A stretch of 64,000 bases of DNA from Mycobacterium sp. DL592 (GCF_011694515.1 NZ_CP050192.1:953550-1017549); one strand, 5' to 3'. Shown: positions 43,377 through 51,790, numbered from the stretch's first letter. Notes: generated by a model from the sequence alone, not told the origin. Numbers and translations are program-made.

Positions 43377-44753
43377 TCAGCCCGCCACCGCCCTGGCCAG
43401 CCGGGCGAAGTTCGCGGCGAAGCGGTCGACATCGGCCTCGTCGTGCTGGACGGACAGCAACCATTGCTCCACCTTGCCCCAGGGCGGCAGGAACACACCG
43501 CCGTTGTGTTGCATGAGCCAGTGCAGATGGCCCAGGCGGTCGTCGATCGTGAGGAAGTCCCGGAACTCGCGCACCGGTTCACTCTTGAACGTCACACAGC
43601 CCTTGGCCCCGACGCTGACCACGTGCCAACCGTAACCGTATTCGGTGATCGTCGCGTCCAAAGCGTCGCGCAACCGCGCCGCCAGGCGATCCATCCGCCG
43701 GTAGGCGTCAGCGGTCAGCACCTCGGACAGGGTGGCTCTGGTGGCGGCCATCGCCAGCGGGTTGCCGTTGAACGTGCCGACCTGCTCGTAGCGTCCGTCG
43801 GCGATCGCCGACATCACCTGCGCGGTGCCGCCGATCGCGGCCACCGAGATGCCGCCGCCCAAAGCCTTTGCCAGACAGACCAAATCGGGTACCACACCGG
43901 AGATGGCGGTGACGCCGCCCGGGCCGGTGGTGAAGCCGGTCTTGACCTCGTCGTAGATCAGCAGTGCGCCGTGGCTGTGCAGCAGATCGCGGATCGCGGC
44001 CAGATACCCGTCGGCGGGCGGAATGATGCCGGCGTTCATCATCACCGGCTCCACGATCATCGCGGCGACCTGGCCGGGATGTTCGGCGAGCGCGCGGGCC
44101 ACTGCCGCGGGGTCGTTGAACGGCACGACGACCACCAGGTCGCGAATGGCGGCCGGGATACCGCTGTTACCCGGGACCCCGATCGGGTGGTCGCGCGGCC
44201 CGACCTCGTCGGCCTCGGGCAGCACCGAGACCTCCACCGAGTCGTGGTGGCCGTGATAGCAGCCCTCGACCTTGATGATCAGGTCGCGGCCGGTGACCGA
44301 CCGGGCCAGGTGGACGGCGTCCATGGTGGCCTCGGTGCCGGAGTTCGCGAAGCGCCACAGCGGCAGGTCGAAGCGGCGGGCCAGCTCGCCGGCGATCCAG
44401 ATGGCGTCTTCGGTGGGCTGGGCGAAGTGGGTGCCGCGACGGACCTGCCTGCTGACCGCCTCGACGATGGCCGGATGCGCGTGGCCGGCGATGGACGCCC
44501 CGTAGCCGCCGTGCATGTCGACGTACTCGGTGCCGTCGACGTCGTAGACCTTGGACCCCGCGCCGTGGCTCATCCAGACTGCCTGCGGCTGGGCGATCTG
44601 CCAGTTGGACGTGGCGCCGCCGGCGAGGTGTTCGCGTGCGAGAGCGATCATTTCGGTGCTGCGCGGCTGGCGCGCCAGGAACACCCTCTCCTCGTCGGCG
44701 ATCAGTTGGTCGACCGCGTCTGCAACCGGGCTCTCGATAATCGACGAAGCCAC
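43377..44753 (-). CDS. Class III PLP-dependent aminotransferase (glutamate-1-semialdehyde aminomutase-like)
   Basis: 458 residues. PLP fold type I, class III: GGYGASIAGHAHPAIVEAV, RFANSGTEATMDAVHLAR (phosphate binding), GCYHGHHDS, YDEVKTGF (the Asp pairing with the pyridine N) and the Schiff-base lysine in CLAKALGGGIS. This sub-branch uses omega-amino acids, polyamines or beta-amino acids, or acts as an aminomutase. GTG 44753 is preceded by GGAGG at seven bases. It leads the aminotransferase-ATPase unit and shares operator site 2 with the binding-protein gene. The amino donor is unknown. Confidence 0.88.
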   Translation of the reverse strand: MASSIIESPVADAVDQLIADEERVFLARQPRSTEMIALAREHLAGGATSNWQIAQPQAVWMSHGAGSKVYDVDGTEYVDMHGGYGASIAGHAHPAIVEAVSRQVRRGTHFAQPTEDAIWIAGELARRFDLPLWRFANSGTEATMDAVHLARSVTGRDLIIKVEGCYHGHHDSVEVSVLPEADEVGPRDHPIGVPGNSGIPAAIRDLVVVVPFNDPAAVARALAEHPGQVAAMIVEPVMMNAGIIPPADGYLAAIRDLLHSHGALLIYDEVKTGFTTGPGGVTAISGVVPDLVCLAKALGGGISVAAIGGTAQVMSAIADGRYEQVGTFNGNPLAMAATRATLSEVLTADAYRRMDRLAARLRDALDATITEYGYGWHVVSVGAKGCVTFKSEPVREFRDFLTIDDRLGHLHWLMQHNGGVFLPPWGKVEQWLLSVQHDEADVDRFAANFARLARAVAG

Positions 44754-44806
44754 GGGAAAACCTCCGCTCGAATGCTGTGCGGACCTGCGTAAAAGCACCG
44801 CGCCAG

Positions 44807-44834
44807 CTATTGACTGAGCGTTCAGTCTATGTCA
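44807..44834. promoter_or_regulatory. TetR-type operator, site 2 (aminotransferase / potD divergent promoter)
   Basis: Core TTGACTGAGCGTTCAGTCTA (44811-44830); the 28-base stretch is identical to 36042-36069, 8.8 kb away. It lies between the divergent starts at 44753 and 44878. Confidence 0.75.
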
Positions 44835-44877
44835 GAGTCCAATGAGCTACAAGCCCGAAAAACTCACGGAGGTGCGG

Positions 44878-46122
44878 ATGCCTGTCCCCAATCGACCCGG
44901 TCCGAACCGCCGCCAGTTCCTGACCCGGGCTGCGCTGCTGGCCGCCGGAACTCCAGCGCTGGTGGCATTCCTCGATGCGTGTTCCAAAGGCGCACAAACC
45001 AGTTCGGCACCCAGCCTGACCATCGCCTCACCCAGCAGTCCGGTCAAGTGGGACATCGCCGACGACAACAAACCCATCGCAGACGGACTCTCGCCGGAGA
45101 AGGGCGCGACGCTGCAGCTCTACAGCTACGCCGACTACATCGCTCCGGATGCGATCAAGTCCTTCGAGGAGAAGTACGCGACGAAGATCCAGGTGTCGAC
45201 CTTTAACGACACCGACGAGGCGATCACCAAGATCCGCGGCGGCAACGTCGACTACGACATCTACTTCCCGAGCTACGACCAGATCAGCCGGCTGGTCAAG
45301 GGCAACCTCGTGCGCTCGCTGAACCACAGCTACATCCCGAACATCAAGAATGTCTGGCCGTTCTTCTCCAACCCCTGGTACGACCAGGAATGGCGTTACA
45401 CGGTGCCCTACACCGTCTACACCACCGGCATCGGCTGGCGTAACGACCAGGTGCCCGCCGACATCGGCGCGCTGAAGAATCCCTATGAGGCACTGTGGGA
45501 TCCGGCCTACAAGAACAAGACCGCCGTCATCGACGACTGGCACACCGCCATGGCCATGGTGCTGTTGAAGCTGGGCATCACCGACATCAACACCTCCTCG
45601 GCCGACGATCTGAAGAAACTCGGCGATGAGCTGACAGCGCTGGTGAAGGCGACGTCGCCGAAGGTGACCGTGACGATGTACAGCGACCTGCCCGCCGGGC
45701 AGATCGGACTGTCGCAGATGTGGTCGGGCGACATCATCAACGCGATCAACTACCTGCCCCAGGACGTCAAGCCCGACATCTTGCGGTACTGGTTCCCCGC
45801 CGACGGCAAGGGCATGGTCGACAACGACCTGATCGTGCTGCTGCGCGGCGGTAAGAACCCGGTGCTGGCCCACCTGTTCCTCAACCACATGCTCGAGACC
45901 GAGGTCGCCAAGCAGAACTTCCAGCAGATCGGCTACCAGCCCCCGCAGGTCTCGCTGAACCCGGATTCGCTTGTGGCCGACGGCCTGGTGCCGGAGAACC
46001 TCAAGAGCGCGATCGTTCGCCCGGAGTACTTCGACGTCGGCTATCGGTTGCTCGAACTCGATCCCGCCAACGATGCTGCCTGGCACAATGTCTGGCGTAG
46101 CTTCAAAGCCGGAGGATCCTGA
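44878..46122 (+). CDS. Tat-exported lipoprotein binding subunit of a PotABCD-type transporter
   Basis: 414 residues. The signal has twin arginines at 11-12 (PNRRQFLTRAALL) and a lipobox LDAC with Cys35 as lipidated residue, so it is exported folded and anchored outside. The rest is a spermidine/putrescine-type binding fold (LQLYSYADYIAPDAIKSFEEKYATKIQV; DIYFPSYDQISRLV). It feeds the PotB/C-like permeases that follow at once. ATG 44878 is chosen because CGGAGG lies five bases upstream; an in-frame ATG at 44842 lacks one. Ligand polyamine or betaine-like by family, not proven. Confidence 0.88.
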   Translation: MPVPNRPGPNRRQFLTRAALLAAGTPALVAFLDACSKGAQTSSAPSLTIASPSSPVKWDIADDNKPIADGLSPEKGATLQLYSYADYIAPDAIKSFEEKYATKIQVSTFNDTDEAITKIRGGNVDYDIYFPSYDQISRLVKGNLVRSLNHSYIPNIKNVWPFFSNPWYDQEWRYTVPYTVYTTGIGWRNDQVPADIGALKNPYEALWDPAYKNKTAVIDDWHTAMAMVLLKLGITDINTSSADDLKKLGDELTALVKATSPKVTVTMYSDLPAGQIGLSQMWSGDIINAINYLPQDVKPDILRYWFPADGKGMVDNDLIVLLRGGKNPVLAHLFLNHMLETEVAKQNFQQIGYQPPQVSLNPDSLVADGLVPENLKSAIVRPEYFDVGYRLLELDPANDAAWHNVWRSFKAGGS

Positions 46123-46127
46123 TCACG

Positions 46128-47030
46128 GTGGTCCAGCGCACGCGCAACAGCGTGTTGTGGCCTGCGTTGGCCATGCCGGGCATCGCCTGGCTGCTGCTGT
46201 TCTTCCTGGCGCCGCTCTACGTCGTCCTGGCGATCGTCTTCGGCCAGGTAGACCCCATCTTCCGCACGCCCATACCGGTGTGGAACCCGTTGGACTGGAA
46301 CCCTTCTCAGTTCAATTACGTGTTGACCCACATCGTCGGCGAGAACGGTGTGTTCGGCCCCGCACTGCTGCGCACCGGGGTGTACGTCCTGCTGGCCAGC
46401 GTGCTGTGCCTGGCGATCGCGTTCCCGGTGGCCTACTACGTGGCGCGGCTGTCCGGGCGGTGGGCGGGCATCCTGCTGGCCGCTCTGATCGCGCCGTTCT
46501 GGATCAGCTACATGATGCGAATGTTGGCCTGGGTCAACCTGCTTCAGGATGACGGCCTGGTCAACAAGGTGCTGAGCCTGGGTGGAGTGTTTCACGTCCA
46601 CACGCATTGGCTGACCGGTCAACCGGCAGTGGTGGTGTTGGGCTTGGTGTACGGATACATCCCCTACATGATCCTGCCGCTGTATGCGGGCCTGGACCGT
46701 CTGCCGCAGGCGACGCTGGAGGCCGCGCGCGACCTGGGCGCCAACCGCGTCGCGTCGTTCTGGCGGGTGACGCTGCCGATGTGCAGGCCCACCATCGTGG
46801 CCGCGGTCCTGCTGACCTGCCTGCCGATGCTCGGCGACTACTTCACCTCCGACATGCTGTCGGCGTCGCCGAAGACCGCGATGGTGGGCAACCTGATCAA
46901 TGACAGCGTGCAGTCGCCCGGGCAGACCGGGCAGGCCGGGGCCTTCGTCATGCTGGTGCTCATCGTGACGGTGCTGCCGATGTTCTACTACGTGCGGGTC
47001 ACCGCGCGGGCCGACGAGGTGTCCACATGA
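46128..47030 (+). CDS. ABC transporter permease (PotB-like)
   Basis: 300 residues with six membrane helices. The first helix is PALAMPGIAWLLLFFLAPLYVVL; the ATPase-contact EAA loop is EAARDLGANRVASFWRVTLPM, placed before the fifth helix as in binding-protein-dependent permeases. GTG start five bases after the binding-protein stop, with GGAGG inside the preceding gene's end. The next permease gene overlaps its stop by four bases (ATGA), so the two permeases are translated together and form the membrane channel with the PotA-like ATPase. Confidence 0.9.
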   Translation: MVQRTRNSVLWPALAMPGIAWLLLFFLAPLYVVLAIVFGQVDPIFRTPIPVWNPLDWNPSQFNYVLTHIVGENGVFGPALLRTGVYVLLASVLCLAIAFPVAYYVARLSGRWAGILLAALIAPFWISYMMRMLAWVNLLQDDGLVNKVLSLGGVFHVHTHWLTGQPAVVVLGLVYGYIPYMILPLYAGLDRLPQATLEAARDLGANRVASFWRVTLPMCRPTIVAAVLLTCLPMLGDYFTSDMLSASPKTAMVGNLINDSVQSPGQTGQAGAFVMLVLIVTVLPMFYYVRVTARADEVST

Positions 47031-47905
47031 GGGGTCCCATCGCATGGTGGAAGGATCCCTGGCGGCCGCCGCGGATTCTGATCGCGGTCACCCTCGGTTA
47101 TCTGCTGTGGTCACTGCTGCCGGTGCTGATCGCGGTGATGTTCTCGTTCAACGACGGCAAGTCGCGCACCAACTGGCAGGGCTTCTCGTTCCGCTGGTAC
47201 TGGGGTGACCCCACCCGATCGGTGTGGCATGACGCCTCGCTGCACACCGCGCTGCTGCAGACCCTGAAACTGGGCGTGCTCACCACGGTGATCACCGTTC
47301 CACTCGGCGTGATGCTCGCCATCGGCATCGACCGTTGGCGCGGCAGGCTGCCCGCGGGCGCCAACCTGCTGATGCTGGTGTCCTTCGTGCTTCCCGAGGT
47401 CTTGCTGGCCGTCGCCCTGCTGTTCGTGATCACCTCACTGGCCCTGCCCATCGGGTTGGGCACCTCGGCTCAGGTGATTGGATTGGTGACCTTCCAGATC
47501 GCCTACCCAGCTGTGTTGGTGCGAGCCCGGCTGGCCACCATCGGCAACCAATATGAGGAAGCGGCAATGGATTTGGGCGCCTCGCCGCTGGAGGCGCTGC
47601 GGCGCGTCACCCTGCCCATGCTGATGCCTGCCATCTTCGCCAGCACGGTTCTGGTGTTCGCCGACGTCATCGACGACTTCGTGTTGGTGCGTTACCTGTC
47701 CGGGAACTCCTCGACCGAACCGGTGTCGGTGAAGATCTACAACACCGCGCGTGCCGCGCCGACGCCGGCGCTCAACGCGCTGGCCACCATGCTGCTGGCG
47801 GCGGCGCTGATCGCGGTCACCGTCGGATATCTGCTGTACCGGAGGATGACTCGCGGGGATGCGACCACCGGCAAGGGGATCGCGGCCTTCGCCGGCGAGG
47901 CCTGA
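47027..47905 (+). CDS. ABC transporter permease (PotC-like)
   Basis: 292 residues, six helices. EAA loop: EAAMDLGASPLEALRRVTLPMLMP. The N-terminus MRGPIAWWKDPWRPPR is basic and cytoplasmic, and LLVTFVLPEVLLAVALLFVI-type helices follow. Overlaps the PotB-like gene by four bases. It completes the transporter with the lipoprotein at 44878, the permease at 46128 and the ATPase encoded on the opposite strand at 42194. Confidence 0.9.
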   Translation: MRGPIAWWKDPWRPPRILIAVTLGYLLWSLLPVLIAVMFSFNDGKSRTNWQGFSFRWYWGDPTRSVWHDASLHTALLQTLKLGVLTTVITVPLGVMLAIGIDRWRGRLPAGANLLMLVSFVLPEVLLAVALLFVITSLALPIGLGTSAQVIGLVTFQIAYPAVLVRARLATIGNQYEEAAMDLGASPLEALRRVTLPMLMPAIFASTVLVFADVIDDFVLVRYLSGNSSTEPVSVKIYNTARAAPTPALNALATMLLAAALIAVTVGYLLYRRMTRGDATTGKGIAAFAGEA

Positions 47906-47943
47906 GTCTTCGTCCATCTCTGGACCGGGACCGCCCGACCGAC

Positions 47944-47949
47944 TAGTCT
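47944..47949 (+). promoter_or_regulatory. Leaderless -10 box for the Rieske oxygenase gene
   Basis: TAGTCT ends six bases before the ATG at 47956; no ribosome site is present, so this gene probably has its own start in addition to read-through from the transporter operon. Confidence 0.5.
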
Positions 47950-47955
47950 GACTGT

Positions 47956-49110
47956 ATGTTCAAACAACAGCCCGCTCCGGTTCCCGCCGACGATCTGGCC
48001 GCCGCACTCGCCCCCTTCGGGCAGTCGCGGATGCTGCCGCGCGAGGCCTACGTCGACCCCCAGGTCTTCGAATGGGAGAAGGAGAACATCTTCTCCGGCT
48101 GGCACTGCGTCGGCCACGCCAGCGACCTCGACGGCGTCGGCGCCCAGAAGGCTGTCGGCTCGGGCAAGAACAGCATCCTGCTGGTCCGCGGCGACGACGG
48201 CCAGGTGCGGGCCTTCGCCAACGTGTGCCGCCACCGAGGCCACGAGATGCTGGCGTGCGGGGCCACCGCCAAACGCCGCGGCATCGTATGCCCCTACCAC
48301 TCGTGGTCCTACAAACTCAACGGCGAACTGCGCAATGCCCCCGGCTTCGACGACGCCGACGGATTCCAGTTCGAGACAAGCCAATTAGGGCTCACCGAAC
48401 TGCGGCTGGTGAACTGGCACGGCTACCTGTTCGTCGACCCCAGCGGCGCGGACGTCGACTTCGGCCAGCACGTCGCGGGCCTGGAAGACATCATCGGCCC
48501 ATACCGGCCCGAGGACCTGACCGTGGTGGACCGGCACTCCTACGTGCTGGACACCAACTGGAAGGTCATCGTCGAGAACTACCAGGAGTGCTACCACTGC
48601 CAGACCATCCACCCCGAGCTGTCCCGGATCTCCCCGCCGACCAGCGGTGAGAACATCGACCTGCCCGGTGACTGGATGGGCGGCTGGATGTCGATCATCG
48701 ATGGTGCACAGACGATGTCGCTGTCCGGTGCGAGCGGCGGGGTGGCGATCAAGGGCCTCTCCGAACAGGAACTGCGCACCGTCATGTACCTGGTGGGCTT
48801 CCCCAACCTGCTTGTCAGCCTGCACCCCGACTACGTGATGACCCACATCATGACGCCGCTGGGCGTCGACCGCACCCACGTCGAATGCGCGTGGGCGTTC
48901 CCCCGGGAGGCGCTCGAGGCACCCGATTTCGACCCGTCCTACGCGGTGGACTTCTGGGACCTGACCAACCGCCAGGACTGGGGTGCCTGCGAATCGGTGC
49001 AACGCGGACTCAGCTCCCCGCACTCCCGGCCGGGCCCGCTGGCCCCCGACGAAGACGGCGTCTACCAGTTCGTCACCCGGGTTGCGCGGGCCTACACCGG
49101 CAGCCGCTGA
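47956..49110 (+). CDS. Rieske non-heme iron oxygenase, alpha subunit (choline monooxygenase/betaine-demethylase-like)
   Basis: 384 residues. The Rieske [2Fe-2S] ligands are Cys91-x-His93 and Cys112-x-x-His115 (CRHRGHEM; CPYHSWSY). The mononuclear iron site is formed by His213 and His218 in ENYQECYHCQTIH, with Glu210 as the bridging acid and an Asp expected in FWDLTNRQDW. Layout fits choline monooxygenase, glycine betaine demethylase and related quaternary-amine oxygenases. No reductase or ferredoxin gene is adjacent. Directly downstream of a polyamine/betaine-type transporter, so oxidative attack on an imported amine is a reasonable inference. Confidence 0.87.
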   Translation: MFKQQPAPVPADDLAAALAPFGQSRMLPREAYVDPQVFEWEKENIFSGWHCVGHASDLDGVGAQKAVGSGKNSILLVRGDDGQVRAFANVCRHRGHEMLACGATAKRRGIVCPYHSWSYKLNGELRNAPGFDDADGFQFETSQLGLTELRLVNWHGYLFVDPSGADVDFGQHVAGLEDIIGPYRPEDLTVVDRHSYVLDTNWKVIVENYQECYHCQTIHPELSRISPPTSGENIDLPGDWMGGWMSIIDGAQTMSLSGASGGVAIKGLSEQELRTVMYLVGFPNLLVSLHPDYVMTHIMTPLGVDRTHVECAWAFPREALEAPDFDPSYAVDFWDLTNRQDWGACESVQRGLSSPHSRPGPLAPDEDGVYQFVTRVARAYTGSR

Positions 49111-49135
49111 GCCCGGCCTGGCACACTGCCAGGCT

Positions 49136-49999
49136 GTGACGAAAAGAGCCTTGATCCTGGCCGGCGGCGGCCTGGCCGGCATCGCCTGGGAGACCGGCGT
49201 GCTGCGCGGCATCGCCGACGAATCGCCTGCCACCGCCCGCGCACTGCTGGCCTCCGACGTCCTCGTCGGCACCTCGGCTGGGTCAACCGTGGCCGCCCAG
49301 ATCAGCAGCCCCATGCCGCTCGACGAGCTCTACGAACGCCAAATCGCAGCCACATCAAGCGAATTGGATCCCGGTGTCGACATCGACACCATCGCCGAGC
49401 TGTTCCTGGGCGCGATGGCCGGACCCGGTGAGCTGACCGAGAAGCTGCGACGCATCGGCGCCGTCGCAGCCGGCGCCACCACCGTCGCCGAACCCGTCCG
49501 GCGCCGGGTCATCGAAGCGCGCCTGCCCAGCCACGACTGGCCCGACGCCGACCTACGCATCACCGCCATCGACATCGCCACCGGCGAGCTGGTGGTGTTC
49601 GACTCCGCCTCGGGGGTGTCGCTGGTGGACGCGGTCGCCGCAAGCTGTGCGGTGCCTGCGACCTGGCCGCCGGTCACCATCGGCGGGCGGCGCTACATGG
49701 ACGGCGGGGTCAGTAGCTCGGTGCACACCGGGGTGGCCGCCGACTGCGATACCGCGGTGCTGCTGGTCCCGGCGGCGGAATTCGCGCCCTCGCCGTTCAG
49801 CGACGGCACCGCCGCCGAGATCGCCGCGTTCGGGGCCCGCAGTTTCACCGTGTACGCCGACGAGGCCTCGCTGGCCGCGTTCGGGCCCAACCCCCTGGAC
49901 CCGGTCTGCCGGGTCCCCTCGGCGCGCGCCGGTCGCGAGCAAGGCCGGCGGGTGGCTGAGGCCGTCAGTGACTTTGTTGGTCCAGCGCCCGCGCGGTGA
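49136..49999 (+). CDS. Patatin-like phospholipase, syntenic with Rv1062
   Basis: 287 residues if started at GTG 49136. Oxyanion loop GGGLAG (10-15), nucleophile Ser47 in GTSAG (45-49) and catalytic Asp189 in DGG (189-191) are intact, so lipid acyl hydrolase activity is expected. The position next to a convergent second patatin gene and lpqV matches Rv1062-Rv1063c-lpqV of M. tuberculosis. Its 3' end overlaps the neighbouring patatin gene by 35 bases on the opposite strand. No signal peptide; probably cytosolic or membrane-associated. Confidence 0.85.
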   Translation: MTKRALILAGGGLAGIAWETGVLRGIADESPATARALLASDVLVGTSAGSTVAAQISSPMPLDELYERQIAATSSELDPGVDIDTIAELFLGAMAGPGELTEKLRRIGAVAAGATTVAEPVRRRVIEARLPSHDWPDADLRITAIDIATGELVVFDSASGVSLVDAVAASCAVPATWPPVTIGGRRYMDGGVSSSVHTGVAADCDTAVLLVPAAEFAPSPFSDGTAAEIAAFGARSFTVYADEASLAAFGPNPLDPVCRVPSARAGREQGRRVAEAVSDFVGPAPAR

Positions 50000-50906
50000 G
50001 CTCACGGCCGAGGTCGATGATCTCGGCGGCGCGGTGGAAATCCAGGCTTCGGCACGCGGTGCGGGGCACGTCGATCAGCAGGTCGGGCGGGTAGGCCGCC
50101 AGCTGGTGCCGGGCCAGCGCGGACTGCGCGATGTCGATGGTGCGGTTCATCACGGAGAAGCTGCCCAGCTTGGGCAGGTCGGCTTCCGGTGCGACAGGCT
50201 CCTCGTCCCCGGTGTCCTCGCTACTGCCGAACCGGTTGCGCACCGACTTCGCCGGTGCGGTGTCCAGCAGCGACGACGTGCTGCGCAACAGTTTGTTGAG
50301 CCACTCGGTGGTGCGGGTCTCCGGACTGGCGCTCTGGTCGGCGGGCGCGTCGGACTGGCCGCCGTTGAGGCTGACCGCGATGGTCAGGTCGGCGTTGACG
50401 GCGGCGATCGGCGCCATCGGCACCGGATCGAGGATGCCGCCGTCGGCCAGCAGCCGGCCGTCGAGCACATGCGGCGCGATGAGGCCGGGGATGGCGATCG
50501 ACGCCCGAATCGCGGCGTCGACCGGGCCGCGCTGCAGCCAGACCGACTTACCGGTGATCAAATCGGTCGCCACCGCCGTGTACGGGATCGGCAGGCTCTC
50601 GATGGTCGCCTCGCCGAGGATGTCGCGCACTGCGTCGAGGATCTTCTCCGCCCGCAACACGCCGGCGGCGGTGATGGACGGGTCGAGCAGGCGCAGAACC
50701 GCCCGCTGGGTCAAAGTCTTTGCCCAGTCGGCGAATTCGTCGAGCGAGCCGGCGGCATGCAATCCGCCGACCAGGGCGCCCATCGACGAACCTGCGACCC
50801 CGACGACGTCGTAGCCGCGGTCCCGCAGTTCGTCGATGACGCCGATGTGCGCGTAACCCCGCGCACCCCCGCTGCCCAGCGCCAGCGCAACCCGTCCAGT
50901 CGCCAT
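49965..50906 (-). CDS. Patatin-like phospholipase (RssA/NTE-like), syntenic with Rv1063c
   Basis: 313 residues from ATG 50906. The patatin set is complete: GSGGARG oxyanion loop (11-17), Ser41 in GSSMG (39-43), and the DGG motif in LLADGGILDP. The C-terminal 90 residues contain an acidic, disordered linker (SSEDTGDEEPVAPEADLP). RssA-type patatins hydrolyse phospholipids or lysophospholipids. Convergent with the first patatin gene and overlapping it by 35 bases, so the two messages are antisense at their ends. Confidence 0.87.
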   Translation of the reverse strand: MATGRVALALGSGGARGYAHIGVIDELRDRGYDVVGVAGSSMGALVGGLHAAGSLDEFADWAKTLTQRAVLRLLDPSITAAGVLRAEKILDAVRDILGEATIESLPIPYTAVATDLITGKSVWLQRGPVDAAIRASIAIPGLIAPHVLDGRLLADGGILDPVPMAPIAAVNADLTIAVSLNGGQSDAPADQSASPETRTTEWLNKLLRSTSSLLDTAPAKSVRNRFGSSEDTGDEEPVAPEADLPKLGSFSVMNRTIDIAQSALARHQLAAYPPDLLIDVPRTACRSLDFHRAAEIIDLGRELTARALDQQSH

Positions 50907-50928
50907 CACCCCATTCTGCTCGCCGGTA

Positions 50929-51108
50929 TCAGTCGCGCTGGATCGCGTCGACTGTTCCGTTGTCGCCGCCCACGGTGTAGCCCAGCGAGTCGACGGTGGT
51001 GCTGTGCTGGTGGTCGGCGCTCGGTGCGGCGACCGCCGGCGCGGCCAGTCCGATCAGGGCAGCGCTCAGGGCGCTACCGACCAGTGCCGTCAATCCGAAT
51101 CTCGTCAT
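50929..51108 (-). CDS. Very small secreted peptide
   Basis: 59 residues from ATG 51108. A signal peptide fills residues 1-29 (FGLTALVGSALSAALIGLAAPAVAA), leaving a mature peptide of about 30 residues with His-Gln-His and a Gly-Gly-Asp-Asn-Gly stretch. AAGGAGG lies eight bases before the ATG, strong evidence that it is translated. Similar small exported peptides are common in mycobacteria with no assigned role. Confidence 0.7.
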   Translation of the reverse strand: MTRFGLTALVGSALSAALIGLAAPAVAAPSADHQHSTTVDSLGYTVGGDNGTVDAIQRD

Positions 51109-51245
51109 CTTTCGTGCCTCCTTTACGGAGGTGAAAACCACCAGGTCAGACTATTAATTCCAGTGGCAGTAAGTGATCGCCCGTTGGCAGCAATCAGGTG
51201 TTCGGGACGACTTTTGCTACCCGTGATTAGAACCGGGTGTGACCG

Positions 51246-51680
51246 TCAACACCCGCCGTCCGCAGCGGCCCGCACCGCGATGATCACCGCGGCCTGCTGT
51301 GCGGTGGACAACTGGGCCCAGGTGCTGTTGAACGTCTGCGGGCTCGGCTCGGTGCTGGCCTGCAGTTCCTTGAGCTTCGTCTCCACCAGCGTGGTGGGAT
51401 CACCGCCGTGGGCTTCCATCCAGCTCTTGGTGGACATGCAGGCCTGCGCGTACTGCTCCTCGGTGGATTCGGCGGGCACGTCGATGCGGGTGGTCACCCC
51501 GTTCGATGACACCCCGATGGGCTCGGCCGGTGTGCTCTGCTCCTCGGCCGGGCTCGCGGGCGCCGGAGCCTTGGAGGTGGCATTGCCGCCGCCCCCCGAC
51601 GAACACGCCATCAGGGCGGTGTTGAGGACCACCACGACCGTAGCGGCAGCAGTCAGTGAACGACATCGGTCGCGGCGCAT
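51246..51680 (-). CDS. lpqV: LpqV-type lipoprotein
   Basis: 144 residues. Signal peptide 1-26 ends in a lipobox LMAC, so Cys27 or the nearby Cys is lipid-modified and the mature protein sits on the outer face of the membrane. After a Pro/Ala/Ser-rich linker comes a conserved domain with two cysteines (QACMSTKSWMEAHGG and the C-terminal GGC). Position beside a patatin gene and before a cysteine dioxygenase gene matches lpqV (Rv1064c) of M. tuberculosis. TAGATT lies six bases before the ATG, so leaderless. Confidence 0.75.
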   Translation of the reverse strand: MRRDRCRSLTAAATVVVVLNTALMACSSGGGGNATSKAPAPASPAEEQSTPAEPIGVSSNGVTTRIDVPAESTEEQYAQACMSTKSWMEAHGGDPTTLVETKLKELQASTEPSPQTFNSTWAQLSTAQQAAVIIAVRAAADGGC

Positions 51681-51686
51681 GATGCC

Positions 51687-51692
51687 AATCTA
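51687..51692 (-). promoter_or_regulatory. Leaderless -10 box for lpqV
   Basis: On the minus strand TAGATT ends six bases before the ATG at 51680; there is no ribosome site. Confidence 0.5.
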
Positions 51693-51790
51693 TGCAACAC
51701 TGTCTGCCATGACGGAGCGTGCCGGTTCTCGGGAGTGTTGTCGGGTCTAGCCCGGCCCCGATCCGTCCCTGCAATCCGGAGTTTCTCCCC

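Noticed and set aside
43269..44792. 507-codon open frame opposite the aminotransferase gene
   Set aside because: Shadow frame; the sense product has all PLP motifs.
47956..49110. KshA (3-ketosteroid 9-alpha-hydroxylase oxygenase)
   Set aside because: Similar length and Rieske layout, but the N-terminus and the sequence around the iron ligands fit choline/betaine-type oxygenases better, and no KstR site precedes it.
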